This document shows positions 33,753 to 42,288 of a stretch of DNA of 64,000 nucleotides, in pieces. A program made the translations under genes and the position numbers. Under the pieces are notes generated by a model that was not told where the DNA came from, did not search any database, and was given only the letters and a program-made list of their open reading frames with translations. The first letter of the stretch is position 1; each line of letters begins with the position of its first letter. The stretch is from contig NZ_KE386604.1 in the NCBI RefSeq assembly GCF_000427905.1, positions 248,001 through 312,000 on the forward strand, in the 5' to 3' direction. This stretch comes from Thermocrispum agreste DSM 44070 (GTDB lineage Bacteria > Actinomycetota > Actinomycetes > Mycobacteriales > Pseudonocardiaceae).

Positions 33753-35648
33753 TCAACGCTGGGGGAGCAGGCTACGGGAGAAGAACTCGGCGAGCTCGGC
33801 GCGCGCGGTCAGCGGAAGGATCGCCGCGACGTACTGGTCCGGCCGCACCACGACCACGACGCCGTCGCGCGACAGTCCTCGCTCCTCGAAGATGTCGGTG
33901 TCGCACCACACCGTCGGCTTCGCCGCGAACACCTTCTCCCAGTCGACCAGGCCCAGCGGGCCCGACTTCGGCCGGAACACCGGGGGCACCTTGGTGACGT
34001 CGATGTCGGCGAACCCCTGCTGGTAGATGACCTTCACGTCCAGCACGGAGTCCGGGTCCGCGTCCGGCGGCGTGTGGCGCAGCAGCGGGGAGTCCTCCGC
34101 CGTGCCCATCCACTCCGCCCACTCCCGCAGCGCGGACGGCTCGTGCGGGCCGGGACGGTCGGCGAACGCGTACACCCGCCAGCGGCCGTCGGCCTTGGCG
34201 TGGTGGCCCAGGTGGATGACGTTGCCGTCGCAGGCCAGCGTCACCTTGGCCGACTTGAACCGCATGCCGAGCGGGAACCCGGTGGCCAGGTGCTGGTACT
34301 CGTCGGTGCCGACGATCATGGACGGCTCGTACTTGGTCATGAACCCGGACGGGAACTCCGCGGTGGCCAGGTAGTAGTTGGCCAGCTCGTCCGGGTCCTC
34401 GATCTCCTCCGGCTTGCGGGCCATCAGCGACGACCACTCACGGTCGAAGTCGATCAGCTGCTGGGCCACCGGCTGCCGCTCCGCCGAGTAGGTGTGCAGC
34501 AGCGACTCCGGGGCACGGCCGCTGGCCACCAGGCCGAGCTTCCACCCGAGGTTGAAGCCGTCCTGCATGGACACGTTCATGCCCTGGCCCGCCTTGGCGC
34601 TGTGCGTGTGGCAGGCGTCGCCGGCGAGGAACACCCGTGGTGTGCGGTCCGCGCCTTCCGGGACGTCGTCGAACTTGTCGGTCACCCGGTGCCCGACGAT
34701 GTAGACGCTGTTCCAGGCGACCTGCTGCACGTCGATCGAGTACGGGTGCAGGATCGCGTTGGCCCGGCGGATGATCTCCTCGATCGGGGTCTTGCGCACC
34801 CGCTCGAAGTCCTCCGGCTCCACCTCGCCGAGGTCGATGTACATCCGGCACAAGTAGCCGCCTTCCCGCGGGATGTGCAGGATGTTGCCCGCCTGGGACG
34901 TGATGGCGCACTTGATCCGCCAGTCCGGGAAGTCGGTGTTGACCAGCACGTCCATCACGCCCCACGCGTGCTTGGCGTAGTCGCCGACGTGCTTGCGGCC
35001 GATGGCGTCGCGCACCCGGCTGTGCGCGCCGTCGCAGCCCGCGACGTACTTGGCGCGCACGACGCGGGTCTCGCCTTCCCGCTCGCCCGCGGTGTAGCGG
35101 ACGGTGACCTCCACCGGGTAGTCGCCGTCCTCCAGCACCTTCAGGTCGACCATCTCGACGCCGTAGTCCGGCACGATCCGAGCCGGACCGTTGCGCGCCG
35201 CCTCGGCGAAGTAGTCGAGCACCCGGGCCTGGTTGACGATCAGGTGGGGGAATTCGCTGATCTTGTACCCGTAGTCCTCGGTCCGCGACGTGCGCACGAT
35301 CCGGCTCGGATCCTCCGGGTCGGGGCCCCAGAAGTTCATCCAGCCGATGTTGTAGGCCTCGGCGATGATCCGCTCGGCGAACCCGAACGCCTGGAAGGTC
35401 TCCACGCTGCGCGGCTGGATGCCGTCGGCCTGGCCGAGCTTGAGCCTGCCGTCCCTCCGCTCGATGATCCGCGTGACGACTTCGGGGAACTGCGACATCT
35501 GCGCAGCGAGCAGCATGCCTGCCGGGCCGGAGCCGACGATGAGCACGTCCATCTCGTCGGGCAGCTCCGAGGGCCGGTCGATGCCGGTGCCCGCGGCGGG
35601 CAGGACGCGCGGGTCGGCGGAGACGTAGCCGTGGTGGTGGAACTGCAT
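33753..35648 (-). CDS. FAD-dependent aromatic hydroxylase (3-hydroxybenzoate 4-monooxygenase/MobA-like)
   Basis: A 631-residue class A flavoprotein monooxygenase, matching the length of 3-hydroxybenzoate 4-hydroxylase and phenol hydroxylase, including the C-terminal thioredoxin-like domain (about 450-631). The FAD motif is VLIVGSGPAGMLLA; VAGCDGAHSRVR and VFLAGDACHTHSAKAGQGMN are the other cofactor blocks. It would use NADPH and O2 to add an ortho hydroxyl to a phenolic acid. In this cluster hydroxyphenylacetate is the expected substrate, giving homoprotocatechuate and replacing HpaBC. ATG at 35648 has AAGGAG upstream. Confidence 0.9.
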   Translation of the reverse strand: MQFHHHGYVSADPRVLPAAGTGIDRPSELPDEMDVLIVGSGPAGMLLAAQMSQFPEVVTRIIERRDGRLKLGQADGIQPRSVETFQAFGFAERIIAEAYNIGWMNFWGPDPEDPSRIVRTSRTEDYGYKISEFPHLIVNQARVLDYFAEAARNGPARIVPDYGVEMVDLKVLEDGDYPVEVTVRYTAGEREGETRVVRAKYVAGCDGAHSRVRDAIGRKHVGDYAKHAWGVMDVLVNTDFPDWRIKCAITSQAGNILHIPREGGYLCRMYIDLGEVEPEDFERVRKTPIEEIIRRANAILHPYSIDVQQVAWNSVYIVGHRVTDKFDDVPEGADRTPRVFLAGDACHTHSAKAGQGMNVSMQDGFNLGWKLGLVASGRAPESLLHTYSAERQPVAQQLIDFDREWSSLMARKPEEIEDPDELANYYLATAEFPSGFMTKYEPSMIVGTDEYQHLATGFPLGMRFKSAKVTLACDGNVIHLGHHAKADGRWRVYAFADRPGPHEPSALREWAEWMGTAEDSPLLRHTPPDADPDSVLDVKVIYQQGFADIDVTKVPPVFRPKSGPLGLVDWEKVFAAKPTVWCDTDIFEERGLSRDGVVVVVRPDQYVAAILPLTARAELAEFFSRSLLPQR

Positions 35649-35676
35649 CAGGTGCTCCTTACTGCTCTTGCCTGCA

Positions 35677-35716
35677 CGGCACGGCGACCGCGGCGATCAC
35701 CGCGGTCGCCGTGCCG
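35677..35716 (-). terminator. Strong hairpin after the transporter gene
   Basis: A perfect 17-base stem (35677-35693 with 35700-35716; core GGCACGGCGACCGCGG) and a 6-base loop, 14 bases after the transporter stop. It probably limits read-through from the transporter into the hydroxylase gene. Confidence 0.7.
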
Positions 35717-35729
35717 GGATACGACCGGC

Positions 35730-37100
35730 TCATGCCCGGCTTGCTCCCAGGATCGGGCTGGCTGCCTGCACATCCTCGTGGTCTGCCCCGAGCGGGATAC
35801 CCGAACGGTCGCGGATGAGCAAGGTCGCGACAAGTCCGACCGCGGTCATCCCGAGCAGGTACATCGTCACCGAACCGGTGCTGCCGGTGGCCTCCAGCAG
35901 CGCCTGGGCGATGGTGCTGGCGAACGCGCCACCGGCGATCGACCCGATCGCGTAGGCGATCGAGACACCGGAGAACCGGATGGACGCCGGGAACAGCTCG
36001 GCGTAGTAGGCCGACACCGGGCCGTAGGTGAAGCCGAGGCCGACGCTGAGCGCGGCGAACGCGGCGAACACCGAAGCGATCGAGCCGAGGTGGATGAGCG
36101 GGAACAGCGCCAGCACACCGGCGGCCTGCAGCACCCAGCCGAGCACGAAGGTGTTGCGGCGGCCCATCTTGTCGCTGACCCAGCCGGCCACCAGGGTGGA
36201 GATCAGCCACACCACCGCGCCACCGACGACCATCCACAGCACGTCGGCGCGGGGCAGGCCGAGCGGCCCGTCCGGGTTGATGGTGTAGTTCTGCAGGAAC
36301 GGGCCGGTGGTCATGTAGCCGACGGAGTTGTTGCCCGCGAACACCAGCGCGGCCAGCAGCACCAGCACCGTGTGCCTGCGGAACAGCTGGACGATCGGGG
36401 TCTTGCTCTGCGCCGCCCGCCGCTTGATCTCGGTGAAGACCGGGCTCTCCTCGACCTTGCGGCGCACGTAGTAGCCGACACCGATGAGCACCACCGACAG
36501 CAGGAACGGCACCCGCCAGCCCCACTCGAGGAATTCGTCGCCGGGGGCGATCTGGCTCATGATCGCCATCGCGCCCGCCGACCCGATGAGACCGAGCGGC
36601 ACACCGATCTGCGGGCCCGCGCCGAACAGGCCGCGCTTGTCCACCGGCGCGTGCTCGCACGCCATCAGCGCGGCGCCGCCCCATTCACCACCGGCCGAGA
36701 TGCCCTGCAGCACGCGCAGCAGCATCAGCAGGATCGGCGCGATGGCGCCTGCGGTCTCGTACGTGGGCAGCACACCGATCAGCGCGGTGGACGCACCCAT
36801 GAGCACGAGCGTGAACACGAGTACGACCCGGCGGCCGTAGCGGTCGCCGAGGTGGCCGGCGAGGAAAGCGCCGAACGGCCGGAACAGGAAGCTGATGCCG
36901 ACGGTGGTGAACCCGACGATGGTGGCCGCGGGACCGCTGAGGCCCTCGAAGAACAACGTCGGCAGCACGAGTGCGGCCGCCGAGGAATAGATGAAGAAGT
37001 CGTACCACTCGACGGTGGTCCCGACGACGGTGGCAGCGACGACGCGGCGCCGCTCTCTGGCGCTGATGCCACCGCCGTTGGTGGCGTCCGAGGTGTTCAT
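35730..37100 (-). CDS. MFS transporter, metabolite:H+ symporter (MHS) family
   Basis: A 456-residue 12-helix permease. TVVEWYDFFIYSSAAALVLP in helix 1, GHLGDRYGRRVVL in loop 2-3 and GGEWGGAALMACEHAP are the MHS signatures found in shikimate, alpha-ketoglutarate and aromatic-acid importers. As first gene of the minus-strand unit facing the meta-cleavage operon, it probably imports hydroxyphenylacetate or a related aromatic acid with protons. ATG at 37100; the divergent promoter carries a perfect 12-base palindrome. Confidence 0.9.
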   Translation of the reverse strand: MNTSDATNGGGISARERRRVVAATVVGTTVEWYDFFIYSSAAALVLPTLFFEGLSGPAATIVGFTTVGISFLFRPFGAFLAGHLGDRYGRRVVLVFTLVLMGASTALIGVLPTYETAGAIAPILLMLLRVLQGISAGGEWGGAALMACEHAPVDKRGLFGAGPQIGVPLGLIGSAGAMAIMSQIAPGDEFLEWGWRVPFLLSVVLIGVGYYVRRKVEESPVFTEIKRRAAQSKTPIVQLFRRHTVLVLLAALVFAGNNSVGYMTTGPFLQNYTINPDGPLGLPRADVLWMVVGGAVVWLISTLVAGWVSDKMGRRNTFVLGWVLQAAGVLALFPLIHLGSIASVFAAFAALSVGLGFTYGPVSAYYAELFPASIRFSGVSIAYAIGSIAGGAFASTIAQALLEATGSTGSVTMYLLGMTAVGLVATLLIRDRSGIPLGADHEDVQAASPILGASRA

Positions 37101-37267
37101 GAGAACTCCCGCTGGGTGTCGTGACGTCGGTGTCAGACGACTGGGGTGACGTCGTTATCGCGTGTGCCGGGGCCTGGTGCGCCGTTTGCCCTGCTGCGCT
37201 CCGTTTGCCCCTCTGCGCGGGTATCGTATACGATTTCGGATACAACACAAGGGTGTGAAGGGAGCTC
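37101..37267. promoter_or_regulatory. Divergent promoter with ATCGTATACGAT operator (37223-37234)
   Basis: ATCGTATACGAT (37223-37234) is a perfect 12-base palindrome, set inside a wider GTATC...GGATAC inverted repeat (37221-37243). Palindromes of GT/AC type are typical targets of FCD-family GntR proteins, and such a regulator is the second gene of the adjacent operon. It would control both the transporter and the meta-cleavage arm. Confidence 0.6.
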
Positions 37268-38755
37268 ATGACTTCACCGCAGCAGTCCGCCGGGGATCCC
37301 GCGAGCGACAGCCGCTTCGGTGTGCTGCCGCGCCGGCCCGGCAAGATCGTGGCCGTCCACCTCAGCTACGCCTCGCGGGCTGAGCAGCGTGGGCGCCGGC
37401 CAGCCCATCCCTCCTACTTCTTCAAGCCGTCGAGCTCTCTCGCGCCGTCGGGCGGCACCGCGGAGCGCCCGGCGGGCACCGAGCTCCTGGCCTTCGAGGG
37501 CGAGATCGCCTTGGTGATCGGCACCGAGGCGCGGCGCGTCCCGCTCGCCGAGGCGTGGCGGCACGTCGGCTGGGTGACGGCGGCCAACGACCTGGGCGTC
37601 TACGACCTGCGCGCAGCCGACAAGGGCTCGAACGTGCGGTCCAAGGGCCGGGACGGATATACCCCGATCGGCCCGGCGCTGTTGGACGCCGCGTCGCTGG
37701 ACCCCGCCGGACTGCGGGTGCGGACATGGGTCAACGGTCGCCTCGTGCAGGAGGACACGACCGCGAAGCTGCTGTTCCCGCTCGCCCAGCTGGTGGCCGA
37801 CCTGTCGCAGCACATGACGCTCGAGGTCGGCGACGTCATCCTCACCGGGACGCCCGCGGGCTCCAGCGTCGTCGGCCCCGGCGACGTCGTCGAGGTCGAG
37901 GTCGACGAGCCCGCTTCCGGGGCGACCACCGGGCGGCTCGTCACCACCGTCGCTCAGGGGCAAACCCCGTTCGACCCCGCGCTCGGGTCGCTGCCGCAGG
38001 CCGACGACCGGCAGCGGATCGAAGCGTGGGGTTCACGCCAGGCCGCGGGACTGCCGCCGGAGGGCCTGGCGCCGGAGCTGCGCGCCAAGCTCGAGGCGGC
38101 CCCGACCGCCGGATTGTCCGCTCAGCTGCGCAAACGCGGCCTGAACGACGTGACGATCGACGGCGTGGCTCCGCTGAAGCCGGGCGTCAAACTGGTCGGC
38201 ACCGCCCGCACGTTGCGTTTCGTGCCCCATCGCACGGATCTGTTCGCCAGCCACGGCGGCGGCTACAACGCCCAGAAGCGGTGCTTCGACAGCGTCGGCG
38301 AGGGCGAGGTCATCGTCATCGAGGCGCGCGGTGAGACCGGCTCGGGCACGCTCGGCGACATCCTCGCGCTGCGCGCCCGCGCCCGTGGAGCGGCCGGTGT
38401 GGTGACCGACGGCGGTGTCCGTGATTCTGCCGCCGTCGCCGGCATCCTCCCGGTGTTCGCCGCCGGCAGGCACCCCGCGGTGCTGGGCCGCAAGCACGTG
38501 CCGTGGGACACCGACGTCACGATTGCTTGCGGTGGCGCGACGGTGCAGCCCGGCGACGTGATCGTCGGCGACGACGACGGCGTCGTGGTCATCCCGCGTG
38601 CGCTCGTCGAGGAGGTCGTCGACGCCGCGCTGGCGCAGGAGGAAGAGGACGCCTGGATCGCCGAGCAGGTCGCCGCGGGAGAGCCGGTGGACGGGCTGTT
38701 CCCGATGAACGCCACCTGGCGGGCCCGGTACGAGCAGCAGCGGGGGAAGGCGTGA
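37268..38755 (+). CDS. Fusion of fumarylacetoacetate-hydrolase-family domain and RraA/HMG-aldolase-like domain
   Basis: A 495-residue two-domain enzyme. Residues ~1-225 are a FAH-family domain: metal-binding acidic residues appear in FEGEIALVIG and ANDLGVYDLR, then TGTPAGSSVVGPGDVVEVEV. HpaG decarboxylase/isomerase of the homoprotocatechuate pathway has this fold and usually two copies. Residues ~265-495 are instead RraA-like, with GTLGDILALRARARGAAGVVTDGGVRD carrying the GD and RD residues of class II pyruvate aldolases and oxaloacetate decarboxylases. The likely role is decarboxylation (and isomerisation) of oxohept-ene-tricarboxylate, with a second aldolase or decarboxylase activity. ATG at 37268, Shine-Dalgarno GAAGGGAG. 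Confidence 0.85.
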   Translation: MTSPQQSAGDPASDSRFGVLPRRPGKIVAVHLSYASRAEQRGRRPAHPSYFFKPSSSLAPSGGTAERPAGTELLAFEGEIALVIGTEARRVPLAEAWRHVGWVTAANDLGVYDLRAADKGSNVRSKGRDGYTPIGPALLDAASLDPAGLRVRTWVNGRLVQEDTTAKLLFPLAQLVADLSQHMTLEVGDVILTGTPAGSSVVGPGDVVEVEVDEPASGATTGRLVTTVAQGQTPFDPALGSLPQADDRQRIEAWGSRQAAGLPPEGLAPELRAKLEAAPTAGLSAQLRKRGLNDVTIDGVAPLKPGVKLVGTARTLRFVPHRTDLFASHGGGYNAQKRCFDSVGEGEVIVIEARGETGSGTLGDILALRARARGAAGVVTDGGVRDSAAVAGILPVFAAGRHPAVLGRKHVPWDTDVTIACGGATVQPGDVIVGDDDGVVVIPRALVEEVVDAALAQEEEDAWIAEQVAAGEPVDGLFPMNATWRARYEQQRGKA

Positions 38756-39456
38756 CCGAAGCAGAGACCAAGGCGGCCAAGCAGAGCAAGTCGCAGCGCG
38801 CCTACCAGTGGATCAAGGAGCGCATCGCCAACCACCAGTTCACTCCCGGCTACCGGCTGGTGCTCGGCACGATCGCCGCCGAGCTGGGCATGAGCGTGGT
38901 GCCGGTGCGCGAGGCGATCCGGCAGCTGGAGGCCGAAGGCCTGGTGACGTTCGAGCGGAACGTCGGCGCGCACGTGGCGATGCTCGACGAGGACCGCTAC
39001 AGCGCGAGCATGCAGGCGCTCAGCCTGATCGAGGCGGCCGCGGTGGCGCTGGCCGCGCCGACGCTGAAGCCGGACGACCTGCGCCGCGCCCGTGAGGTCA
39101 ACGACCACATGCGGGAGATCCTGGACCCGCCGCTCGGGTTCGACCCGCACGCGTTCACCGTGCTCAACCAGAAGTTCCACGCAATCCTCTACCGCGCTTG
39201 CCCCAATCGGCGCCTGATCGAGCTGATCGAGGCCGAGTGGGCGCGGCTGGGCAACATGCGCGACTCGATCTTCGCGTTCGTGCCTGATCGGGCGCGCGAG
39301 TCGGTGCGCGAGCACGACGCGCTGCTCGACCTGATCGAGCGGCGCGCCCCGGCGCACGAGATCGAGCACGCGATGCGCCGCCACCGCGCGGGCACGCTGC
39401 AAGCGCTCCTCAGCCACACCCACCCCGACCAGCCGGTCCGGCTGCCCGACCTGTGA
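38752..39456 (+). CDS. GntR-family regulator, FCD subfamily
   Basis: A 234-residue regulator whose GTG overlaps the preceding stop by 4 bases (GTGA). The winged helix (about 15-75) includes LGTIAAELGMSVVPVREAIRQLEAEGLV; the FCD domain (about 85-220) has metal-type residues in LNQKFHAILY and VREHDALLDLI. It probably represses this aromatic operon and releases DNA on binding a pathway acid. Location inside the operon would give negative feedback. Its likely binding site is the palindrome at 37223-37234. Confidence 0.9.
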   Translation: MTEAETKAAKQSKSQRAYQWIKERIANHQFTPGYRLVLGTIAAELGMSVVPVREAIRQLEAEGLVTFERNVGAHVAMLDEDRYSASMQALSLIEAAAVALAAPTLKPDDLRRAREVNDHMREILDPPLGFDPHAFTVLNQKFHAILYRACPNRRLIELIEAEWARLGNMRDSIFAFVPDRARESVREHDALLDLIERRAPAHEIEHAMRRHRAGTLQALLSHTHPDQPVRLPDL

Positions 39457-39473
39457 CGTCAGGAGGTACGTCC

Positions 39474-40997
39474 ATGAGCACCGTCAACGAGCCAGCGGTT
39501 GGCCACGTCCCAGCGGACCTGCCCGACCGGATCCAGCACTACATCGACGGCGAGCACGTCGACTCGATCGACGGCGCGACGTTCGACGTGCTCGAGCCGG
39601 TCGGCAACACCACGTACGTGAAATGCGCGGCGGGCAGCGCGGCCGACATCGACCGGGCGGTGCGGGCCGCGCGCCGGGCGTTCACCGACGGCCCGTGGCC
39701 GCGGATGCTGCCACGCGAACGGGCGCGCGTGCTGAACCGGATCGCCGACATCGTGGAGTCCCGCGACAAGCGGCTGGCCGAGCTGGAGTCGTTCGACTCG
39801 GGCCTGCCGATCACCCAGGCCCTCGGCCAGGCACGGCGCGCGGCGGAGAACTTCCGGTTCTTCGCCGACCTGGTGGTGGCGCAGGCCGACGACGCCTACA
39901 AGGTGCCCGGCCGCCAGGTCAACTACGTCAACCGCAAGCCGATCGGCGTCGCCGGGCTGATCACGCCGTGGAACACCCCGTTCATGCTGGAGTCGTGGAA
40001 GCTGGCGCCCGCGCTGGCCACCGGTAACACCGTGGTGCTCAAGCCCGCGGAGTTCACGCCGCTGTCGGCGTCGCTGTGGGCGGGCATCTTCGAGGAGGCC
40101 GGGCTGCCGCAGGGCGTGTTCAACCTGGTGCACGGGCTGGGCGAGCAGGCGGGGGACGCGCTGGTCAAGCACCCCGACGTGCCGCTGATCTCGTTCACCG
40201 GGGAAAGCCGCACCGGCGAGATCATCTTCGCCAATGCCGCGCCGCACCTGAAGGGCCTGAGCATGGAGCTCGGCGGCAAGAGTCCCGCGGTGGTGTTCGC
40301 CGACGCCGACCTGGAAGCCGCCGTCGACGCCACGATCTTCGGCGTGTTCTCGCTCAACGGCGAGCGCTGCACCGCCGGCTCCCGGATCCTCGTGCAGCGG
40401 GAGATCTACGACACCTTCGTCGAGCGCTACGCCGAGCAGGCCAAGCGGGTGCGGGTCGGGTATCCGCACGACCCGGCCACCGAGGTGGGCGCGCTGGTGC
40501 ACCCGGAGCACTTCGAGAAGGTGATGAGCTACGTCGAGCTCGGCAAGACCGAGGGCAAGCTGGTGGCAGGCGGCGGCCGTCCCGAGGCGTTCCCCACCGG
40601 CAACTTCGTCGAGCCCACGGTGTTCGCCGACGTGCCGCCCACCGCGCGGATCTTCCAGGAGGAGATCTTCGGCCCGGTCGTCGCGATCACGCCGTTCGAC
40701 ACCGAGGAAGAGGCGATCGCGCTGGCCAACGACACCAAGTACGGGCTGGCCGCCTACGTGTGGACCAACGACCTCAAGCGCGCACACAACGTCGCGCACG
40801 CGATCGAGGCCGGCATGGTCTGGCTGAACAGCAACAACGTGCGTGACCTGCGCACCCCGTTCGGCGGCATCAAGGCTTCCGGACTGGGCCACGAGGGGGG
40901 CTACCGGTCGATCGACTTCTACACGCACCAGCAGGCCGTGCACATCACGCTCGGCAAGGTGCACAACCCCACCTTCGGCAAGGCGGAGCGCGACTGA
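39474..40997 (+). CDS. hpaE: 5-Carboxymethyl-2-hydroxymuconate semialdehyde dehydrogenase
   Basis: A 507-residue aldehyde dehydrogenase. ATG at 39474 has AGGAGG 7 bases upstream. LITPWNTPF, ELGGKSPAVVF and the nucleophile NGERCTAGSRILV are present, with IFQEEIFGPVVAI near the end. It closely fits the HpaE/HpcC group that oxidises the ring-cleavage product 5-carboxymethyl-2-hydroxymuconate semialdehyde with NAD. Position directly before the ring-cleaving dioxygenase supports this over a general betaine-aldehyde role. Confidence 0.88.
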   Translation: MSTVNEPAVGHVPADLPDRIQHYIDGEHVDSIDGATFDVLEPVGNTTYVKCAAGSAADIDRAVRAARRAFTDGPWPRMLPRERARVLNRIADIVESRDKRLAELESFDSGLPITQALGQARRAAENFRFFADLVVAQADDAYKVPGRQVNYVNRKPIGVAGLITPWNTPFMLESWKLAPALATGNTVVLKPAEFTPLSASLWAGIFEEAGLPQGVFNLVHGLGEQAGDALVKHPDVPLISFTGESRTGEIIFANAAPHLKGLSMELGGKSPAVVFADADLEAAVDATIFGVFSLNGERCTAGSRILVQREIYDTFVERYAEQAKRVRVGYPHDPATEVGALVHPEHFEKVMSYVELGKTEGKLVAGGGRPEAFPTGNFVEPTVFADVPPTARIFQEEIFGPVVAITPFDTEEEAIALANDTKYGLAAYVWTNDLKRAHNVAHAIEAGMVWLNSNNVRDLRTPFGGIKASGLGHEGGYRSIDFYTHQQAVHITLGKVHNPTFGKAERD

Positions 40998-41059
40998 GCA
41001 CCGGCGCTCACCTCCGGTGCCCCGCAGTCGTGCCACGGATCAGAGCAAGGACGCCTGAG

Positions 41060-42220
41060 ATGACCAAGAACGACAAGACCTTGACCTCCTCCGGGTTCTA
41101 CGTGTCGCAGGAAGCCCCGATCGTGTGCGACAACCCCGTGCCGAAGCCGTCGGTGCCGCCACCGGAGGTGCTGCGGTGCGCGTCGATGGAGCTGGTGGTG
41201 AGCGACCTCGCGGCCGCGCGCGAGTTCTACGTCGACGTGCTGAACCTCGTGGTCACCGAGGAGACCGACGGGGTGATCTACCTGCGCACGCTCGAGGAGT
41301 TCATCCACCACAACCTGGTGCTCCGACAGGGCCCGGTGCCCGCGGTGGCTGCGTTCTCCTACCGGGTGCGCTCGCCGGAGGACTTGGACAAGGCGGTCGC
41401 GTTCTACTCCGAACTCGGCTGCCGGATCGAGCGCCGCAAGGACGGCTGGGTCAAGGGCGTCGGCGACACGGTGCGCGTCGAGGACCCGCTCGGTTTCCCG
41501 TACGAGTTCTTCTACGACGTCGACCATGTCGAGCGGCTTGCGTGGCGGTACGACCTGTACACGCCGGGCGCGCTGGTGCGGCTGGACCACTTCAACCAGG
41601 TCACCCCGGACGTGCCGAGGGCCGTGTCGTACATGCAGCACCTCGGGTTCCGGGTCACCGAGGACATCCAGGACGACCAGGGCACGGTGTATGCGGCGTG
41701 GATGCGGCGCAAGCCGACCGTGCACGACACCGCGATGACCGGCGGTGACGGGCCGCGCATGCACCACGTCGCGTTCTCCACGCACGAGAAGCACAACATC
41801 CTGGCGATCTGCGACAAGCTCGGCGCGCTGCGCCGATCCGACTGCATCGAGCGCGGCCCCGGTCGGCACGGCGTGTCCAACGCCTTCTACCTGTATCTGC
41901 GCGACCCGGACGGCCACCGCGTGGAGATCTACACGCAGGACTACTACACCGGTGACCCGGACAACCCGGTCGTCACCTGGGACGTGCACGACAACCAGCG
42001 GCGTGACTGGTGGGGCAACCCGGTGGTGCCCAGCTGGTACACCGACGCGTCGCTGGTGCTCGACCTGGACGGGAACCCGAAGCCGGTGGTCGCTCGCACG
42101 GACAGCTCGGAAATGGCGGTGACGATCGGCGCCGACGGGTTCTCCTACACCCGCAAGGACGACGACAAGCCGCTGCCGGAGTGGAAGCAGGGCGAGTACA
42201 AGCTGGGCCACCAGCTCTGA
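41060..42220 (+). CDS. hpaD: Homoprotocatechuate (3,4-dihydroxyphenylacetate) 2,3-dioxygenase
   Basis: A 386-residue type I extradiol dioxygenase very like the Brevibacterium fuscum and Arthrobacter enzymes, with a uniform +22 numbering shift. Metal ligands are His177 (RLDHFNQVTPD), His236 (MHHVAFSTHEKHN) and Glu289 (HRVEIYTQDYY); the second-sphere acid His222 (TVHDTAMTGG) is also kept. It cleaves the ring next to the two hydroxyls using Fe(II), or Mn(II) as in MndD. ATG at 41060 follows a weak GCAAGGA. The conserved C-terminal NPVVPSWYT block is complete. Confidence 0.96.
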   Translation: MTKNDKTLTSSGFYVSQEAPIVCDNPVPKPSVPPPEVLRCASMELVVSDLAAAREFYVDVLNLVVTEETDGVIYLRTLEEFIHHNLVLRQGPVPAVAAFSYRVRSPEDLDKAVAFYSELGCRIERRKDGWVKGVGDTVRVEDPLGFPYEFFYDVDHVERLAWRYDLYTPGALVRLDHFNQVTPDVPRAVSYMQHLGFRVTEDIQDDQGTVYAAWMRRKPTVHDTAMTGGDGPRMHHVAFSTHEKHNILAICDKLGALRRSDCIERGPGRHGVSNAFYLYLRDPDGHRVEIYTQDYYTGDPDNPVVTWDVHDNQRRDWWGNPVVPSWYTDASLVLDLDGNPKPVVARTDSSEMAVTIGADGFSYTRKDDDKPLPEWKQGEYKLGHQL

Positions 42221-42288
42221 GTCGCCACACGCTGGGTCACCAGCGCTGAGCCTCGCTCGCCCCTGACCGCCTAGCTCGAGGGAGATTC

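Noticed and set aside
31902-37124. A 1740-codon open frame on the plus strand
   Set aside because: It runs antisense to the TPP enzyme, hydroxylase and transporter genes. Its length is a by-product of GC-rich third positions and it is a low-complexity Arg/Gly/His/Val translation with no domain.
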